Positions 42,915 to 51,443 of a stretch of 64,000 nucleotides of DNA are shown in pieces. The stretch is from JANPBY01 sp963851405. Its GTDB lineage: Bacteria; Actinomycetota; Actinomycetes; DATJPE01. How positions within the stretch are numbered: position 1 is the first letter of the stretch; each line of letters begins with the position of its first letter. Both the position numbers and the translations under genes were made by a program. The stretch is from the NCBI GenBank assembly GCA_963851405.1, contig CAWKPB010000009.1, positions 62,001-126,000 of the forward strand, written 5' to 3'. The notes under the pieces were generated by a model. It was not told where the DNA came from and made no database searches. It saw only the letters and a list, made by a program, of their open reading frames with translations.

Positions 42915-44894
42915 TCAGGCGGGCATGAATCGTTCGAACCACCCGACCATGCGCGTCGTGAGGTCGATCTGCGACTCAAGCGAACGAACGCCGTGCCCCT
43001 CCTGAGGGTAGATCGCCACATCCGAAGGGATCCCCTGCGCGATGAGCGCCCGATGATGCTCCACGGCCTGACCCGGGGGCGTCGCTCGATCGAGCAATCC
43101 GGCCGTCAACAGGGTCGGCGTCCGGAGCTTGTTCCCCGCCAGAGCGGGACTGCGGGCGTGGTGAGCGCCCCCCGGTCGCTCGGGGACATCGCCCACGAAC
43201 GAGCCGACCCACTCGACCAGGCTCGACCCGAAGTGTTCCGAATACCAGTCCGTCACGGGCGAGAACGCGACCGCGGCCTTGAACCGGTCGTCCACCGCTG
43301 GCAGCCAGGCAGCCATGAAGCCGCCATAACTCCCACCGTAGATCCCGATCCGCGCAGGATCCGCCAGCCCCGAGGACACCAGTGCGTCGATCCCCGACGT
43401 GATGTCGGCGGCGTCGGCACCCCCCATGTCACCCACCACGGCAGCAGCAAAAGTCTGCCCGCGGCCCGTGGAACCGCGGGGGTTGGGAAGGAAGACCGCG
43501 TAGCCACGCGAAAGCAGGATCTGGGTCTGAATCCCGAACCATCGGTCCGTGCTCTGCCCGATCGGCCCGCCGTGCACATTGACCAACAGCGGGTATGGCC
43601 CCGACCCAGCGGGCCGGGCAACCAATCCGCCGATAGCCCACCCATCAGGTGCTTGCCATTCCAGGGCCTCGACCTCTCCCCACGAGGAGCGCAGGCCCTC
43701 ATGGCCCGCGTGCCGCGTGCGGACCAGGACGACCTCGCTGTCACCGTCGTAGCGCACGACTTCGGGTGGATGCTGCGACGAGGAGACAGTGGCGACGAAG
43801 CCAGTGGCCAGGGGGCGGGCCACGGGAAGGAACGCGCCCACCGTCTCGCTCCCCCGCCACAGTTGCGTGGCTCGCGGGGTGGCTGAGCTATCGGTCCCCG
43901 CGTCGATGCGCAGCACCGCGCTATCCAGCGCGGAGAAGCCCGTAGCGAGCAGGGAACCATGCCCAGCCCAGACCGAAAACGCCACATCCACGCCGGCCGT
44001 ATCGACTCGGCGGACTGCGCCCGACTGAACCGAGATGAGCAGCAGGTCCCCGGCGACGCAGTATCGATCGCTGCACACTGCCTCTTGGACGGCGATCGTG
44101 TGCCCGTCCGGTGACCCCGCGGCGTACCCGAGTTGTACGTCGCTGCGGTAGACGATGCGCTCCGCACCAGTAGTCAGGTCGATGACGGCCAGCGGCGAGG
44201 AATACCAGGCTCCTTCACCCGGGGTCTCGGAAATGATCGCGACCGCCGAATCGTCCCCCAAGAAGTCGGCTTCCCATACGTTCAAGCCCTCTCGCGAGAC
44301 CCGACGCGCCGAGCGCTCCACCACATCGACCAGCCACAGGCTCCGCCCTCGATCCGAGGACTCCGACGACTCCACATCCGGCATCCATGCGGGTATGTCC
44401 TCGTGCTCGGCCAAAGTTCCCGAACCCAACGCATCCGCCTGCTCGGCTAGCGCTCCGGCAACAACCACAAGGATGTGCTGGCCATCTGCGCTCCAGTGCT
44501 GATGTTCCGCCACTCCAGGAACCGTGGGGAGCTCACGTGCCTCACCGATCTCATCCATGCGGAGCTCGTACAACTGGAACTTTCCCGGCGAGGCACGGTC
44601 TGAACGGAAGGTCAGCCGGCGACCGTCGGGGGACCACTGCGGGTCCGTGTCGCTGTTGGGGCCGAAGGTGATCAGGCGGGCCCCAGATCCGTCTGTGGAG
44701 GCGAGCATCAGACGGTCGTGCGCAGGCTCTCGCAGACTGGTGCGTACCGACCCTGCGACGGCCACCCAGGCGCCATCCGGAGAGGGCACGGGGTCGCCCA
44801 GCGCAGACACGGCACCGAAGCCTGGTTCAAGCGCGTTGATGTAGACCGACTCGATCTCCTTGAACACCGGGTGGCTGCGCAGGTCTCGTTCCAT
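42915..44894 (-). CDS. S9 family prolyl oligopeptidase-type peptidase
   Basis: 659 aa from ATG 44894. The first 400 residues form a beta-propeller with TolB-like repeats (DPVPSPDGAWVAVAGSV; SDTDPQWSPDGRRLTFRSDR; VAEHQHWSADGQHILVV). The C-terminal alpha/beta hydrolase has PYPLLVNVHGGPIGQSTDRW (oxyanion), the nucleophile elbow IGIYGGSYGGFMAAWLPAV, Asp in AGLLDRATPPGQAVE and His in YPQEGHGVRS. It resembles dipeptidyl aminopeptidase/acylaminoacyl-peptidases (DAP-BII, S9C). No signal peptide was seen, so it probably works in the cytoplasm. Ten bp downstream of the reductase start... it lies just upstream-side on the same strand as the 44905 gene, which ends 10 bp before this start. Confidence 0.92.
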   Translation of the reverse strand: MERDLRSHPVFKEIESVYINALEPGFGAVSALGDPVPSPDGAWVAVAGSVRTSLREPAHDRLMLASTDGSGARLITFGPNSDTDPQWSPDGRRLTFRSDRASPGKFQLYELRMDEIGEARELPTVPGVAEHQHWSADGQHILVVVAGALAEQADALGSGTLAEHEDIPAWMPDVESSESSDRGRSLWLVDVVERSARRVSREGLNVWEADFLGDDSAVAIISETPGEGAWYSSPLAVIDLTTGAERIVYRSDVQLGYAAGSPDGHTIAVQEAVCSDRYCVAGDLLLISVQSGAVRRVDTAGVDVAFSVWAGHGSLLATGFSALDSAVLRIDAGTDSSATPRATQLWRGSETVGAFLPVARPLATGFVATVSSSQHPPEVVRYDGDSEVVLVRTRHAGHEGLRSSWGEVEALEWQAPDGWAIGGLVARPAGSGPYPLLVNVHGGPIGQSTDRWFGIQTQILLSRGYAVFLPNPRGSTGRGQTFAAAVVGDMGGADAADITSGIDALVSSGLADPARIGIYGGSYGGFMAAWLPAVDDRFKAAVAFSPVTDWYSEHFGSSLVEWVGSFVGDVPERPGGAHHARSPALAGNKLRTPTLLTAGLLDRATPPGQAVEHHRALIAQGIPSDVAIYPQEGHGVRSLESQIDLTTRMVGWFERFMPA

Positions 44895-44904
44895 GGGTCG
44901 GAAC

Positions 44905-46158
44905 CTACCGTCGGTTCGGTGCCCCGGGGAGGCTCTCAACATCGATGGTGAAGCCTGCGCCCCGCAGCCGCCGGGCCAACACCGAACCGAGGCCAGCGGC
45001 TGGTGTCAGTACGCCACGGCTATCGGGCAACTCCGCCCGGTCGACGAGCAACGCGAGAGCGCTTTCCCCCATCATCACCGACGTGGCCTGCTGTCCAGGG
45101 TCACCCTGAGCCTCGACCACACAGCGGTACGCCGCACCCGAAGCGGTCGACGCACGCAGTTCCATCCGGAAACCTCCCGAGCGCCGCGACTGTTCATCGG
45201 GACCCTCCCCGGGCTTCGGGAGGAAACGATCGAGCACCCTCCGAGACGGCCCGAAAGCCAGGCCTGCCATGCCGAGCGAAACACCCGCGCTCATCGCATG
45301 GGCGCGCAGCGGGGCCAAGGGGCCAGACCCGAAGGACATGGCTTCCCGATAGCAGAACTCGCGGCCATAGGCAAAGCCCTGCAGCGCGTTGCTGAGACGC
45401 ACGATCCGCGTGTTGTAAGGGGCCATGAAGAACGCTCCGACCCATGCATCCACCGATGCGTCCCGACGGATCTTCACCCGATCGGACTGCCGACCGAGGT
45501 CAGGCTCGGCAGCCCGGTCCGGGCTCAAGGCGTAGGGGTCGAGGAGCACCTTCACGAGTTCAGGATCGGTGCGGACGGCGTCAGCCAAGGCACGAGCCGT
45601 CTCCACCGTGCCTCCACTCATGGCACCGCGCAGCCACCGAACCACAAGCGAGGTGTCGGTGAGGTGACCAGCACCATCGGCGCGCGCAGCTTCGGCCAGT
45701 ACAAGGACACCGAGGTCGGATGGGATCGAATCGAATCCACATGAATGGACGATCCGGGCGCCGCTGTCCTTGGCCAATTCGGCAAACCGGGCCAAAGTTT
45801 CCCGGACGAAGAGCACCTCGCCGGCGAGATCGAGGTAGTCGGTCCCGGCCCGCGAGCACGCCTCAGCCAACGGCAGCCCGTACCGGACATACGGCCCGAC
45901 GGTGGTGGCGACGACGCGCGTGCGAGCAACGAGCACGTCCAGCGCGTCGCGGTCACCGGCATCGGCGACGAGCAACGGCCAGCCTTGCGCCGCCGTCCCC
46001 AGCTCGGCGCGGACGACTTCCAGCCGCGCCAGGGATCGGCCGGCCAGCGCGATCCGCAGGCTTCGCGGCGCCTGCTCGGCCAGGTATTCAGCAACAAGCT
46101 GGCCTACGAAACCAGTGGCGCCGAAGACCACAAGGTCGAATTCGCGGTCTTCCCGCAT
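44905..46158 (-). CDS. Saccharopine dehydrogenase-like reductase (trans-acting enoyl reductase type)
   Basis: 417 aa. The N-terminal Rossmann motif is DLVVFGATGFVGQLVAEYLA, followed by LAGRSLARLEVVRAEL, VVATTVGPYVRYGLPLAEAC, TDYLDLAGEVLFVRETLARF and VHSCGFDSIPSDLGVLVLAE. This is the pattern of Rv2449c/Rv2953-type proteins; Rv2953 is a trans-acting enoyl reductase in phthiocerol lipid synthesis. No polyketide synthase is in the window, so the substrate is open; membrane or storage lipid reduction is a guess. It starts 13 bp downstream of the glyS stop and ends 10 bp before the peptidase start, so the three may form one transcript. Confidence 0.88.
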   Translation of the reverse strand: MREDREFDLVVFGATGFVGQLVAEYLAEQAPRSLRIALAGRSLARLEVVRAELGTAAQGWPLLVADAGDRDALDVLVARTRVVATTVGPYVRYGLPLAEACSRAGTDYLDLAGEVLFVRETLARFAELAKDSGARIVHSCGFDSIPSDLGVLVLAEAARADGAGHLTDTSLVVRWLRGAMSGGTVETARALADAVRTDPELVKVLLDPYALSPDRAAEPDLGRQSDRVKIRRDASVDAWVGAFFMAPYNTRIVRLSNALQGFAYGREFCYREAMSFGSGPLAPLRAHAMSAGVSLGMAGLAFGPSRRVLDRFLPKPGEGPDEQSRRSGGFRMELRASTASGAAYRCVVEAQGDPGQQATSVMMGESALALLVDRAELPDSRGVLTPAAGLGSVLARRLRGAGFTIDVESLPGAPNRR

Positions 46159-46171
46159 CAGCGAGCGTCTC

Positions 46172-47551
46172 TCAGCACCCGACGAGGCGACTGCCCAGCC
46201 AGGCCTGCACCTGGTCCAGCCCGATCCGCTCCTGCTCCATCGTGTCGCGCGAGCGGATCGTCACGGCTTGGTCGTCGACAGTTTCGAAGTCCACAGTGAC
46301 GCAGTACGGCGTGCCGATCTCGTCCTGGCGTCGATAGCGCCGTCCAATGGCGCCGGCATCGTCGAACTCGACATTCCAACTCCGTCGCAGTTGCGCCGCG
46401 AGGTCCTTGGCCTTGGGTGTCAAGTCGGCGTTGCGCGACAGTGGGAGTACAGCCACCTTGACCGGCGAAAGCCGCGGGTCGAAGCGCATGACGACCCGCT
46501 TGTCGACGCCACCCTTAGCGTTCGGAGCCTCATCCTCGGCGTAAGCGTCGAGCAGAAACGCGAGCACGGCTCGGGTCAGGCCCGCCGCCGGTTCGATGAC
46601 GTAGGGCGTCCACCGCTCCCCCTTGTCCTGATCGAAGAACGTCAAGTCGGCGCCGCTGGCGGCGCTGTGGGCCAACAGGTCGAAGTCGGTGCGATTGGCG
46701 ATGCCCTCGAGTTCGGAGAACTCCTGGCCCCCGAATCGGAAGCGGTACTCGATGTCCACGGTCCGCTTGGAGTAGTGGGAGAGCTTCTCCTGCGGGTGCT
46801 CGAAGAAGCGGAGGTTTTCGGGGTTGATCCCCAGATCCGTCCACCAGTCCCAGCGGGCCTTCAACCAGTACTCGTGCCACTCCTCGTCGCTCCCAGGCTG
46901 TACGAAGAACTCCATCTCCATCTGCTCGAATTCGCGGGTTCGGAAAATGAAGTTCCCAGGAGTGATCTCGTTGCGGAAGGACTTGCCGATCTGGCCGATG
47001 CCGAACGGCGGCTTCTTGCGCGAGGCGTTCATCACATTGGCGAAGTTCAAGAAGATGCCCTGGGCGGTCTCGGGCCGCAGATAGTGAAGCCCCTCCTCCG
47101 ACTCCACGACGCCCAAATAGGTCTTCAGCAGCCCCGAGAACTGTCGGGGCTCGGTGAATTGCCCTCGGTTGCCGCAGTTGGCGCAAGGGACGTCAGCCAG
47201 TGAGGCCGGCGGGCGCCCGTGTTTGGCCTCGAACGCTTCCTGGAGATGATCGGCGCGATAGCGCTTGTGGCACGACGTGCACTCCACCAAAGGGTCCATG
47301 AACGTCTCGACGTGGCCGGAGGCCTTCCAGGTATCCGTCGGCAGGATGACCGCTGAGTCCAAACCGACGACGTCGTCGCGCGATTGCACGACCGACCGCC
47401 ACCACTCCCGACGGATGTTGTCCTTCAGCTCGACCCCGAGTGGGCCGTAGTCCCAAGCCGACCGGGTTCCCCCATAGATCTCGCCCGACGGAAAGACGAA
47501 ACCGCGCCGTTTCGAGAGGCTGACGATGGTGTCGACGAGATCTGCGGCCAC
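46172..47551 (-). CDS. glyS: Glycyl-tRNA synthetase, alpha2 type
   Basis: 459 aa class II aminoacyl-tRNA synthetase of the homodimeric (eukaryote/archaeal-like) kind. GTG start. Marks: SLSKRRGFVFPSGEIYGGTR, WDYGPLGVELKDNIRREWW, CTSCHKRYRAD and CANCGNRGQFTEPRQF (paired Cys), LRPETAQGIFLNFANV (motif 2 region), FGIGQIGKSFRNEITPGNFI, FRTREFEQMEMEFF, and motif 3 in PYVIEPAAGLTRAVLAFLL. The C-terminal anticodon domain has LRRSWNVEFDDAGAIGRRYR. It charges tRNA-Gly. In M. tuberculosis glyS also precedes the ArsR-Zur pair. Confidence 0.97.
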   Translation of the reverse strand: MAADLVDTIVSLSKRRGFVFPSGEIYGGTRSAWDYGPLGVELKDNIRREWWRSVVQSRDDVVGLDSAVILPTDTWKASGHVETFMDPLVECTSCHKRYRADHLQEAFEAKHGRPPASLADVPCANCGNRGQFTEPRQFSGLLKTYLGVVESEEGLHYLRPETAQGIFLNFANVMNASRKKPPFGIGQIGKSFRNEITPGNFIFRTREFEQMEMEFFVQPGSDEEWHEYWLKARWDWWTDLGINPENLRFFEHPQEKLSHYSKRTVDIEYRFRFGGQEFSELEGIANRTDFDLLAHSAASGADLTFFDQDKGERWTPYVIEPAAGLTRAVLAFLLDAYAEDEAPNAKGGVDKRVVMRFDPRLSPVKVAVLPLSRNADLTPKAKDLAAQLRRSWNVEFDDAGAIGRRYRRQDEIGTPYCVTVDFETVDDQAVTIRSRDTMEQERIGLDQVQAWLGSRLVGC

Positions 47552-47631
47552 GGGAGGCTCCGTCCGGCTGGCTGTCGGTGGATGGCTGGGTCTGAAATCC
47601 CGAACCTCGCCGTACGGCCGGTCCGGGGGCC

Positions 47632-48087
47632 TCAGGGTACCTGCGGGTCAGGCACCTTCGGGAAATCGTCGTAGTGCCAAGCAAGCGAGCGCATCATGAA
47701 CGGGCGCTGCAGGGCGATGACCTCATCGAACACACGAGCCAGTTCCGCATACGGCTCCCGCGGGCACACGGGCACGGCCAGCACCAGCCGCTTGGGACCG
47801 AGCGCTCGGAGCTGACCCCCGAGCCGACGTGCCGTGGTTCCCCCCACGACTCCGTCGTCGACGAGGACGACGACGTGACCGGCCACCGATGGAGCGTCTT
47901 CGGCGCCGGGCTCCGAGGCGATCCCCAGTGCTCGGGTCCCCATTTCCGCAGCCGCCGCGAGGGCAACGACCAATCCGTGTGGCTCGACTCCCAGCACAAC
48001 CAGTCCTGCGATCGCACCGAAACGAGGTGCCAGATCGCGGCCCAACGTGCGCCCGGCGTCGGTCAGGTCGGCGAAGCGCTCGGTCAC
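47632..48087 (-). CDS. Phosphoribosyltransferase family protein
   Basis: 151 aa, GTG start overlapping the upstream monooxygenase-domain gene stop (GTGA). The PRPP-binding loop is HVVVLVDDGVVGGTTARRLG, preceded by GLVVLGVEPHGLVVALAAAA and followed by LVLAVPVCPREPYAELARVF and DEVIALQRPFMMRSLAWHYD. This short form, ending in a conserved FxxxxxxYxDF-like tail, is common among actinobacterial and proteobacterial PRTase-like hydrolases of unknown substrate. The classic acidic pair before the loop (DD) is present. No pathway partner is adjacent. Confidence 0.85.
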   Translation of the reverse strand: MTERFADLTDAGRTLGRDLAPRFGAIAGLVVLGVEPHGLVVALAAAAEMGTRALGIASEPGAEDAPSVAGHVVVLVDDGVVGGTTARRLGGQLRALGPKRLVLAVPVCPREPYAELARVFDEVIALQRPFMMRSLAWHYDDFPKVPDPQVP

Positions 48088-48443
48088 GGACGCTCCGGCC
48101 AGGGCTCGTCGGCGAGCCCGCTCCCGATCTGCATGCCCTCCGAGCCCAGACCGCGGGCCTCCATGACCTCATAAGCGCTGGGCTCGTTCACCGCTCGCGC
48201 CAGAAGGGGGACGGCGGTGGTCTTCACCGTGAAGTCACTCAGCGCTCGCCGGTAGGCCCCTACCGAGTCCCACTCGGTCGCCACGATCCAGCGATCCCCA
48301 TCATCGGTGGCTCTCGCAACGCGCGCGGACCGATAACCGGCACAGGCCGACAGGGCGTCGAGTGCGATCCGTGCCTCCTGCAAGAAGACGGCCGCCATGG
48401 CGGCGTCCGCCGATGACACCTCGAAACGCATGACGACCAGCAT
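48084..48443 (-). CDS. Antibiotic biosynthesis monooxygenase (ABM) domain protein
   Basis: 119 aa dimeric alpha/beta barrel protein. Seen: LVVMRFEVSSADAAMAAVFL, ALDALSACAGYRSARVARAT, RWIVATEWDSVGAYRRALSD and FTVKTTAVPLLARAVNEPSA, the usual ABM order with the central Trp in TEWDSV. Members act as small cofactor-free oxygenases or heme-degrading enzymes, but many have no known reaction. It overlaps the phosphoribosyltransferase start and is divergent from the small membrane protein gene across 42 bp. Confidence 0.75.
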   Translation of the reverse strand: MLVVMRFEVSSADAAMAAVFLQEARIALDALSACAGYRSARVARATDDGDRWIVATEWDSVGAYRRALSDFTVKTTAVPLLARAVNEPSAYEVMEARGLGSEGMQIGSGLADEPWPERP

Positions 48444-48485
48444 CCCCGGACCCTACGGGGACACCGAGGATGCGACGATGGCTCC

Positions 48486-48794
48486 ATGCGTGAAACCCCA
48501 CCCCCGGCCGCAGCTTGGTCGGTCTCGCTGGCCCGAGTCAGCCGGCCCTACCTGCTCCGTCTTCAGGCGCTGCCGCGATGGGGGCTCCTGCTCGGCACCT
48601 TGGCGGTGGTCGCCGCCGGGCTGTTCCTCCCAGGCATCGCCGGAGCGCTATTCCTCACCGTTCTCGGTCTCTTTCTCCTGTGGCTTGGCCTGCTTGCGTG
48701 GCCACAGCTTCAACCACTGAGCCGGCTGATCCGACTCGGCGTGGCGGTCTTCGTCCTCGGCTACGCCGCGGCCAAGGCGGTAGGAGCCGTCTGA
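48486..48794 (+). CDS. Small two- or three-helix membrane protein
   Basis: 102 aa. A Pro/Ala-rich start (RETPPPAAAWSVSLARVSRP) is followed by hydrophobic helices WGLLLGTLAVVAAGLFLPGI, AGALFLTVLGLFLLWLGLLA and LIRLGVAVFVLGYAAAKAVG. It resembles a small actinobacterial family of unknown function (possibly DUF6703, uncertain). No catalytic residues. It stands between the divergent ABM gene and the zinc uptake operon, whose Zur box begins 22 bp past its stop. Confidence 0.75.
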   Translation: MRETPPPAAAWSVSLARVSRPYLLRLQALPRWGLLLGTLAVVAAGLFLPGIAGALFLTVLGLFLLWLGLLAWPQLQPLSRLIRLGVAVFVLGYAAAKAVGAV

Positions 48795-48815
48795 CTTCCA
48801 TCGCGGCCCACTCTG

Positions 48816-48836
48816 TATTGACAATCATTGTCAATA
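48816..48836. promoter_or_regulatory. Zur box (perfect 21-bp palindrome) with overlapping promoter
   Basis: TATTGACAAT and ATTGTCAATA are perfect reverse complements around one C. This fits the AT-rich palindromes bound by Zur/Fur-family repressors. The palindrome contains a consensus -35 (TTGACA, 48818-48823); 17 bp on lies CACAAT (48841-48846), a fair -10, and the znuA GTG is 6 nt past that. Zinc-loaded Zur bound here would block RNA polymerase, and the mRNA is probably leaderless. Confidence 0.85.
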
Positions 48837-48852
48837 AGCGCACAATCCGGGA

Positions 48853-49770
48853 GTGCCCCGCTCTATCCCCGCTGTCGTCACCACCCTGTCCGCTCTCTTC
48901 GTGCTGACCGGATGCAGTCCGGCGACCACCCAGCCCGCGAGCGACCAGGGCCTGCAGGTCGTCACCTCCTTCTACCCGCTGGAGTTCCTGGTCGCTGAGA
49001 TCGGCGGGGCGTCGGTCGAAGTCGTCAACCTGACCCAGCCGGGTGCTGAACCGCATGACCTGGAGTTGACACCGAAAGACGTCGCGGCACTCGTCGACGC
49101 CGACGAAGTGATCTACCTGTCCAACTTTCAGCCGGCCGTCGACGACGCAGTTGCCACGCGCGGCGAACAGAGTTCCTTTGATGTGGCGCCCGCGGCAAAC
49201 CTGAGTCGCAACCATTCGGCTGTTGACGGCGACTCGGACAGCTCCGAACTGGTCGACCCGCATTTCTGGCTCGACCCACAGCGCTACGCCGCCGTGGCGG
49301 AAGCGATCGCCGCACGACTGAGTGCGATAGATCAAGCACGGGCCGAGGTCTACGCAGCCAACGCCGCATCCCTGACCCAGCGCCTCGCGACCACAGACCA
49401 GGCCTGGGCGGAAGCGACGGCCGAGTGCGAGAGCAGGGACCTGGTGACGAGCCATAGCTCATTCGGTTACCTCGCCGACCGGTACGGATTCACCCAGGTC
49501 GGCGTCGCCGGCCTGTCTCCGGAGAACGAGCCTTCCCCGCAACAATTGGCTGACATCTCGCGCTTCGTGTCCAGCCGCGACGTTCGGACCATCTACTTCG
49601 AGCCGCTCTCGAGCTCCGCCGTGGCGGAAACTGTGGCTCGCGAAACTGGAGCCGAGACTGCGGTCTTGGATCCTCTGGAAGGCATCACCGAGGCGTCCGC
49701 TGGCGACAACTACTTCACGGTCATGGAGGCCAACCTGGCTGCGGTGCGTAACGGACAAGGCTGTCGATGA
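48853..49770 (+). CDS. znuA: Zinc ABC transporter substrate-binding lipoprotein
   Basis: 305 aa. GTG start, signal peptide with lipobox (VLTGC, about Cys20). Cluster A-I metal-binding protein: VVTSFYPLEFLVAEIGG, the ligand His in PGAEPHDLELTPKDVAAL, a second in ELVDPHFWLDPQRYAAVAEA, a third in VTSHSSFGYLADRYGF and an acidic residue near LDPLEGITEAS. The loop between the first two His is short and acidic (HSAVDGDSDSS), not His-rich as in many ZnuA. It delivers Zn2+ to the ZnuB channel. Controlled by the Zur box upstream; stop overlaps znuC (ATGA). Confidence 0.94.
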   Translation: MPRSIPAVVTTLSALFVLTGCSPATTQPASDQGLQVVTSFYPLEFLVAEIGGASVEVVNLTQPGAEPHDLELTPKDVAALVDADEVIYLSNFQPAVDDAVATRGEQSSFDVAPAANLSRNHSAVDGDSDSSELVDPHFWLDPQRYAAVAEAIAARLSAIDQARAEVYAANAASLTQRLATTDQAWAEATAECESRDLVTSHSSFGYLADRYGFTQVGVAGLSPENEPSPQQLADISRFVSSRDVRTIYFEPLSSSAVAETVARETGAETAVLDPLEGITEASAGDNYFTVMEANLAAVRNGQGCR

Positions 49771-50558
49771 CGCCTGAGCCGCTGCTGGAGTTCCGACAGG
49801 CATCCTGCGGTTACCCCCGCGCACCTGTGCTTTCCCAGGTAAATCTGAGCGTGGCCGGACATGACGTCGTGGCCTTGGTCGGGCCGAACGGGTCGGGCAA
49901 GTCGACTCTGATCAAGACCGCCCTTGGACTCGCGGACCTGCTGGCCGGGGACGTGCTCGTCTTTGGCCACCCCGTCGGCGATTCTGCCTCTCGTGGGCGC
50001 GTGGGGTACGTGCCGCAGCACAGCGCTGCCGGCGGGGTTGTCCCCACCACTGTGCGTGAAGTGGTGACCTCCGGCCGCTTGGTCCGATCGAAGCTCTTCC
50101 GCCCCTTGCGTGCCAGCGACAAGGCCGCAGTCGCCCAAGCCTTGGACCGCGTCGGACTCGCTGACCTGGCTCAGACCCAGGTCAGCACCTTGTCCGGCGG
50201 CCAACAGCGCCGCACCCTGATCGCCCGAGCACTAGCCTCCGAGCCGGACCTGTTGGTACTCGATGAGCCCCTCGCCGGAGTTGACCTCGCCAGTCAGGAC
50301 CAGCTCGCGTCGACACTCGGCGAGTTGGTCGCAGCGGGCACGACGTTGGTCATCGTCTTGCATGAGTTGGGTCCCCTGCGATCGTTGGTGACCCGGATCG
50401 CTCGGCTGCGCGGCGGCCACTTGGTCTACGACGGGCCGGTGACGGCGGACGTGCTCGGGCAGCTACACGAAGACGAACTCGGGCGACACGACCACCACCA
50501 TGCCGATGAAACAGAACACCAATCCCCCGGCCCGGACCTTGGGTTGACCCGGCCATGA
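49767..50558 (+). CDS. znuC: Zinc ABC transporter ATP-binding protein
   Basis: 263 aa ABC ATPase. Walker A is LVGPNGSGKSTLIKTALGL, Q-loop VGYVPQHSA, signature STLSGGQQRRTLIARAL, Walker B LLVLDEPLAGVDLAS and switch His in VIVLHELG. The C-terminus is His-rich (RHDHHHADETEH), which may sense or hold zinc. It powers uptake with ZnuB and ZnuA. Overlaps both neighbours by 4 bp (ATGA on each side). Confidence 0.94.
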   Translation: MTPEPLLEFRQASCGYPRAPVLSQVNLSVAGHDVVALVGPNGSGKSTLIKTALGLADLLAGDVLVFGHPVGDSASRGRVGYVPQHSAAGGVVPTTVREVVTSGRLVRSKLFRPLRASDKAAVAQALDRVGLADLAQTQVSTLSGGQQRRTLIARALASEPDLLVLDEPLAGVDLASQDQLASTLGELVAAGTTLVIVLHELGPLRSLVTRIARLRGGHLVYDGPVTADVLGQLHEDELGRHDHHHADETEHQSPGPDLGLTRP

Positions 50559-51382
50559 TCGACTTTCTCAGCTACGACTTCATGCAGCGAGCGATGATCG
50601 CAGCCGTGCTCGTCGGGCTGGCCGCTCCGCTGGTCGGCGTCTTCGTCGTCCAGCGAAGGCTCGCCCTGATCGGGGACGGCATGGGCCACATCGCCTTAAC
50701 CGGGGTAGCGATCGGCCTGGTCACCAGCCGATCTCCGGTGCTCGTCGCCCTGGTGGCCGCCATCCTCGGGGCCTTGTTCGTCGAAGCCGTACGACTGCGC
50801 GGACGGACCTCCGGTGACCTAGCGCTTGCGATCATCTTCTATGGCGGAATCGCAGGTGGCGTGGTCATCATCAGCAAGGCGCCCGGGGGGTCGGCCGCAA
50901 CGCTGACCAGCTATCTATTCGGCGCGATCACGACGACAACCGAGGCCGACCTTGTGGTTTTTGCCGTGCTGGCAACGGTGATCGTGCTGCTGACCGTGGG
51001 CTTGTGGCGCCAATTGTTCGCCGTCGCCGACGACGAGGAGTACGCACGCTCCGTCGGGCTGCCCGTCAACCGACTCAACCTGGTTCTTGCGGTACTCACA
51101 GCGACGACGGTCGTCATGTCCATGCGGATCATTGGACTGCTGTTGATCAGTGCGCTCATGGTGATCCCCGTCGCGTCGGCCATCCTTCTCACGCGCTCCT
51201 TCCGGGCCACGATGGCCGTGTCCGTCCTCCTCGGGGTCGGGGTGTCGGTGTTGGGTGTGGCTGGGTCGTATGCGTGGGACACCCCCTCCGGCGGCACCAT
51301 CGTGCTGCTGGCGATCGGGGGGTTCGTCGTCCTGGCCGCAGTCAGCGCCGTGTCCCGCGCTCGGCACCGTCACGTCGCCTGA
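50555..51382 (+). CDS. znuB: Zinc ABC transporter permease
   Basis: 275 aa membrane protein of the ABC-3 family with eight or nine helices. Seen: DFMQRAMIAAVLVGLAAPLV, GVFVVQRRLALIGDGMGHIA, ALTGVAIGLVTSRSPVLVAL, IIFYGGIAGGVVIISKAPGG and the conserved AYARSVGLPVNRLNLVL-like coupling segment (EYARSVGLPVNRLNLVLAVL). It forms the Zn2+ path through the membrane. The start ATG overlaps the znuC stop. The stop is followed by 61 bp before the ArsR gene, which may have its own promoter. Confidence 0.94.
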   Translation: MIDFLSYDFMQRAMIAAVLVGLAAPLVGVFVVQRRLALIGDGMGHIALTGVAIGLVTSRSPVLVALVAAILGALFVEAVRLRGRTSGDLALAIIFYGGIAGGVVIISKAPGGSAATLTSYLFGAITTTTEADLVVFAVLATVIVLLTVGLWRQLFAVADDEEYARSVGLPVNRLNLVLAVLTATTVVMSMRIIGLLLISALMVIPVASAILLTRSFRATMAVSVLLGVGVSVLGVAGSYAWDTPSGGTIVLLAIGGFVVLAAVSAVSRARHRHVA

Positions 51383-51422
51383 CGTTGCCGGACGACCCTG
51401 CACGCTATTGCATGCATACATG

Positions 51423-51432
51423 CGCATATGCG
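51423..51432. promoter_or_regulatory. Candidate operator before the ArsR-Zur genes
   Basis: CGCATATGCG is a perfect 10-bp palindrome lying 11 nt before the GTG start of the ArsR-family gene. Around it are GCATGC and a direct repeat of CTATTGC (51405-51411 and 51434-51440). AT-centred palindromes at a start codon are usual operator sites for SmtB/ArsR repressors, so autoregulation is plausible. An upstream in-frame ATG at 51420 would place it inside the gene. Confidence 0.45.
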
Positions 51433-51443
51433 ACTATTGCTAT

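Noticed and set aside
42573..43886. A 437-codon plus-strand frame opposite the S9 peptidase
   Set aside because: Composition (Arg/His/Pro-rich) and lack of motifs; the peptidase triad on the minus strand is complete.
45902..47203. A 433-codon plus-strand frame opposite glyS, and a similar one at 58491-59816 opposite the CorC-like gene
   Set aside because: Both are reverse-frame images of conserved genes; no ribosome site or domain supports them.
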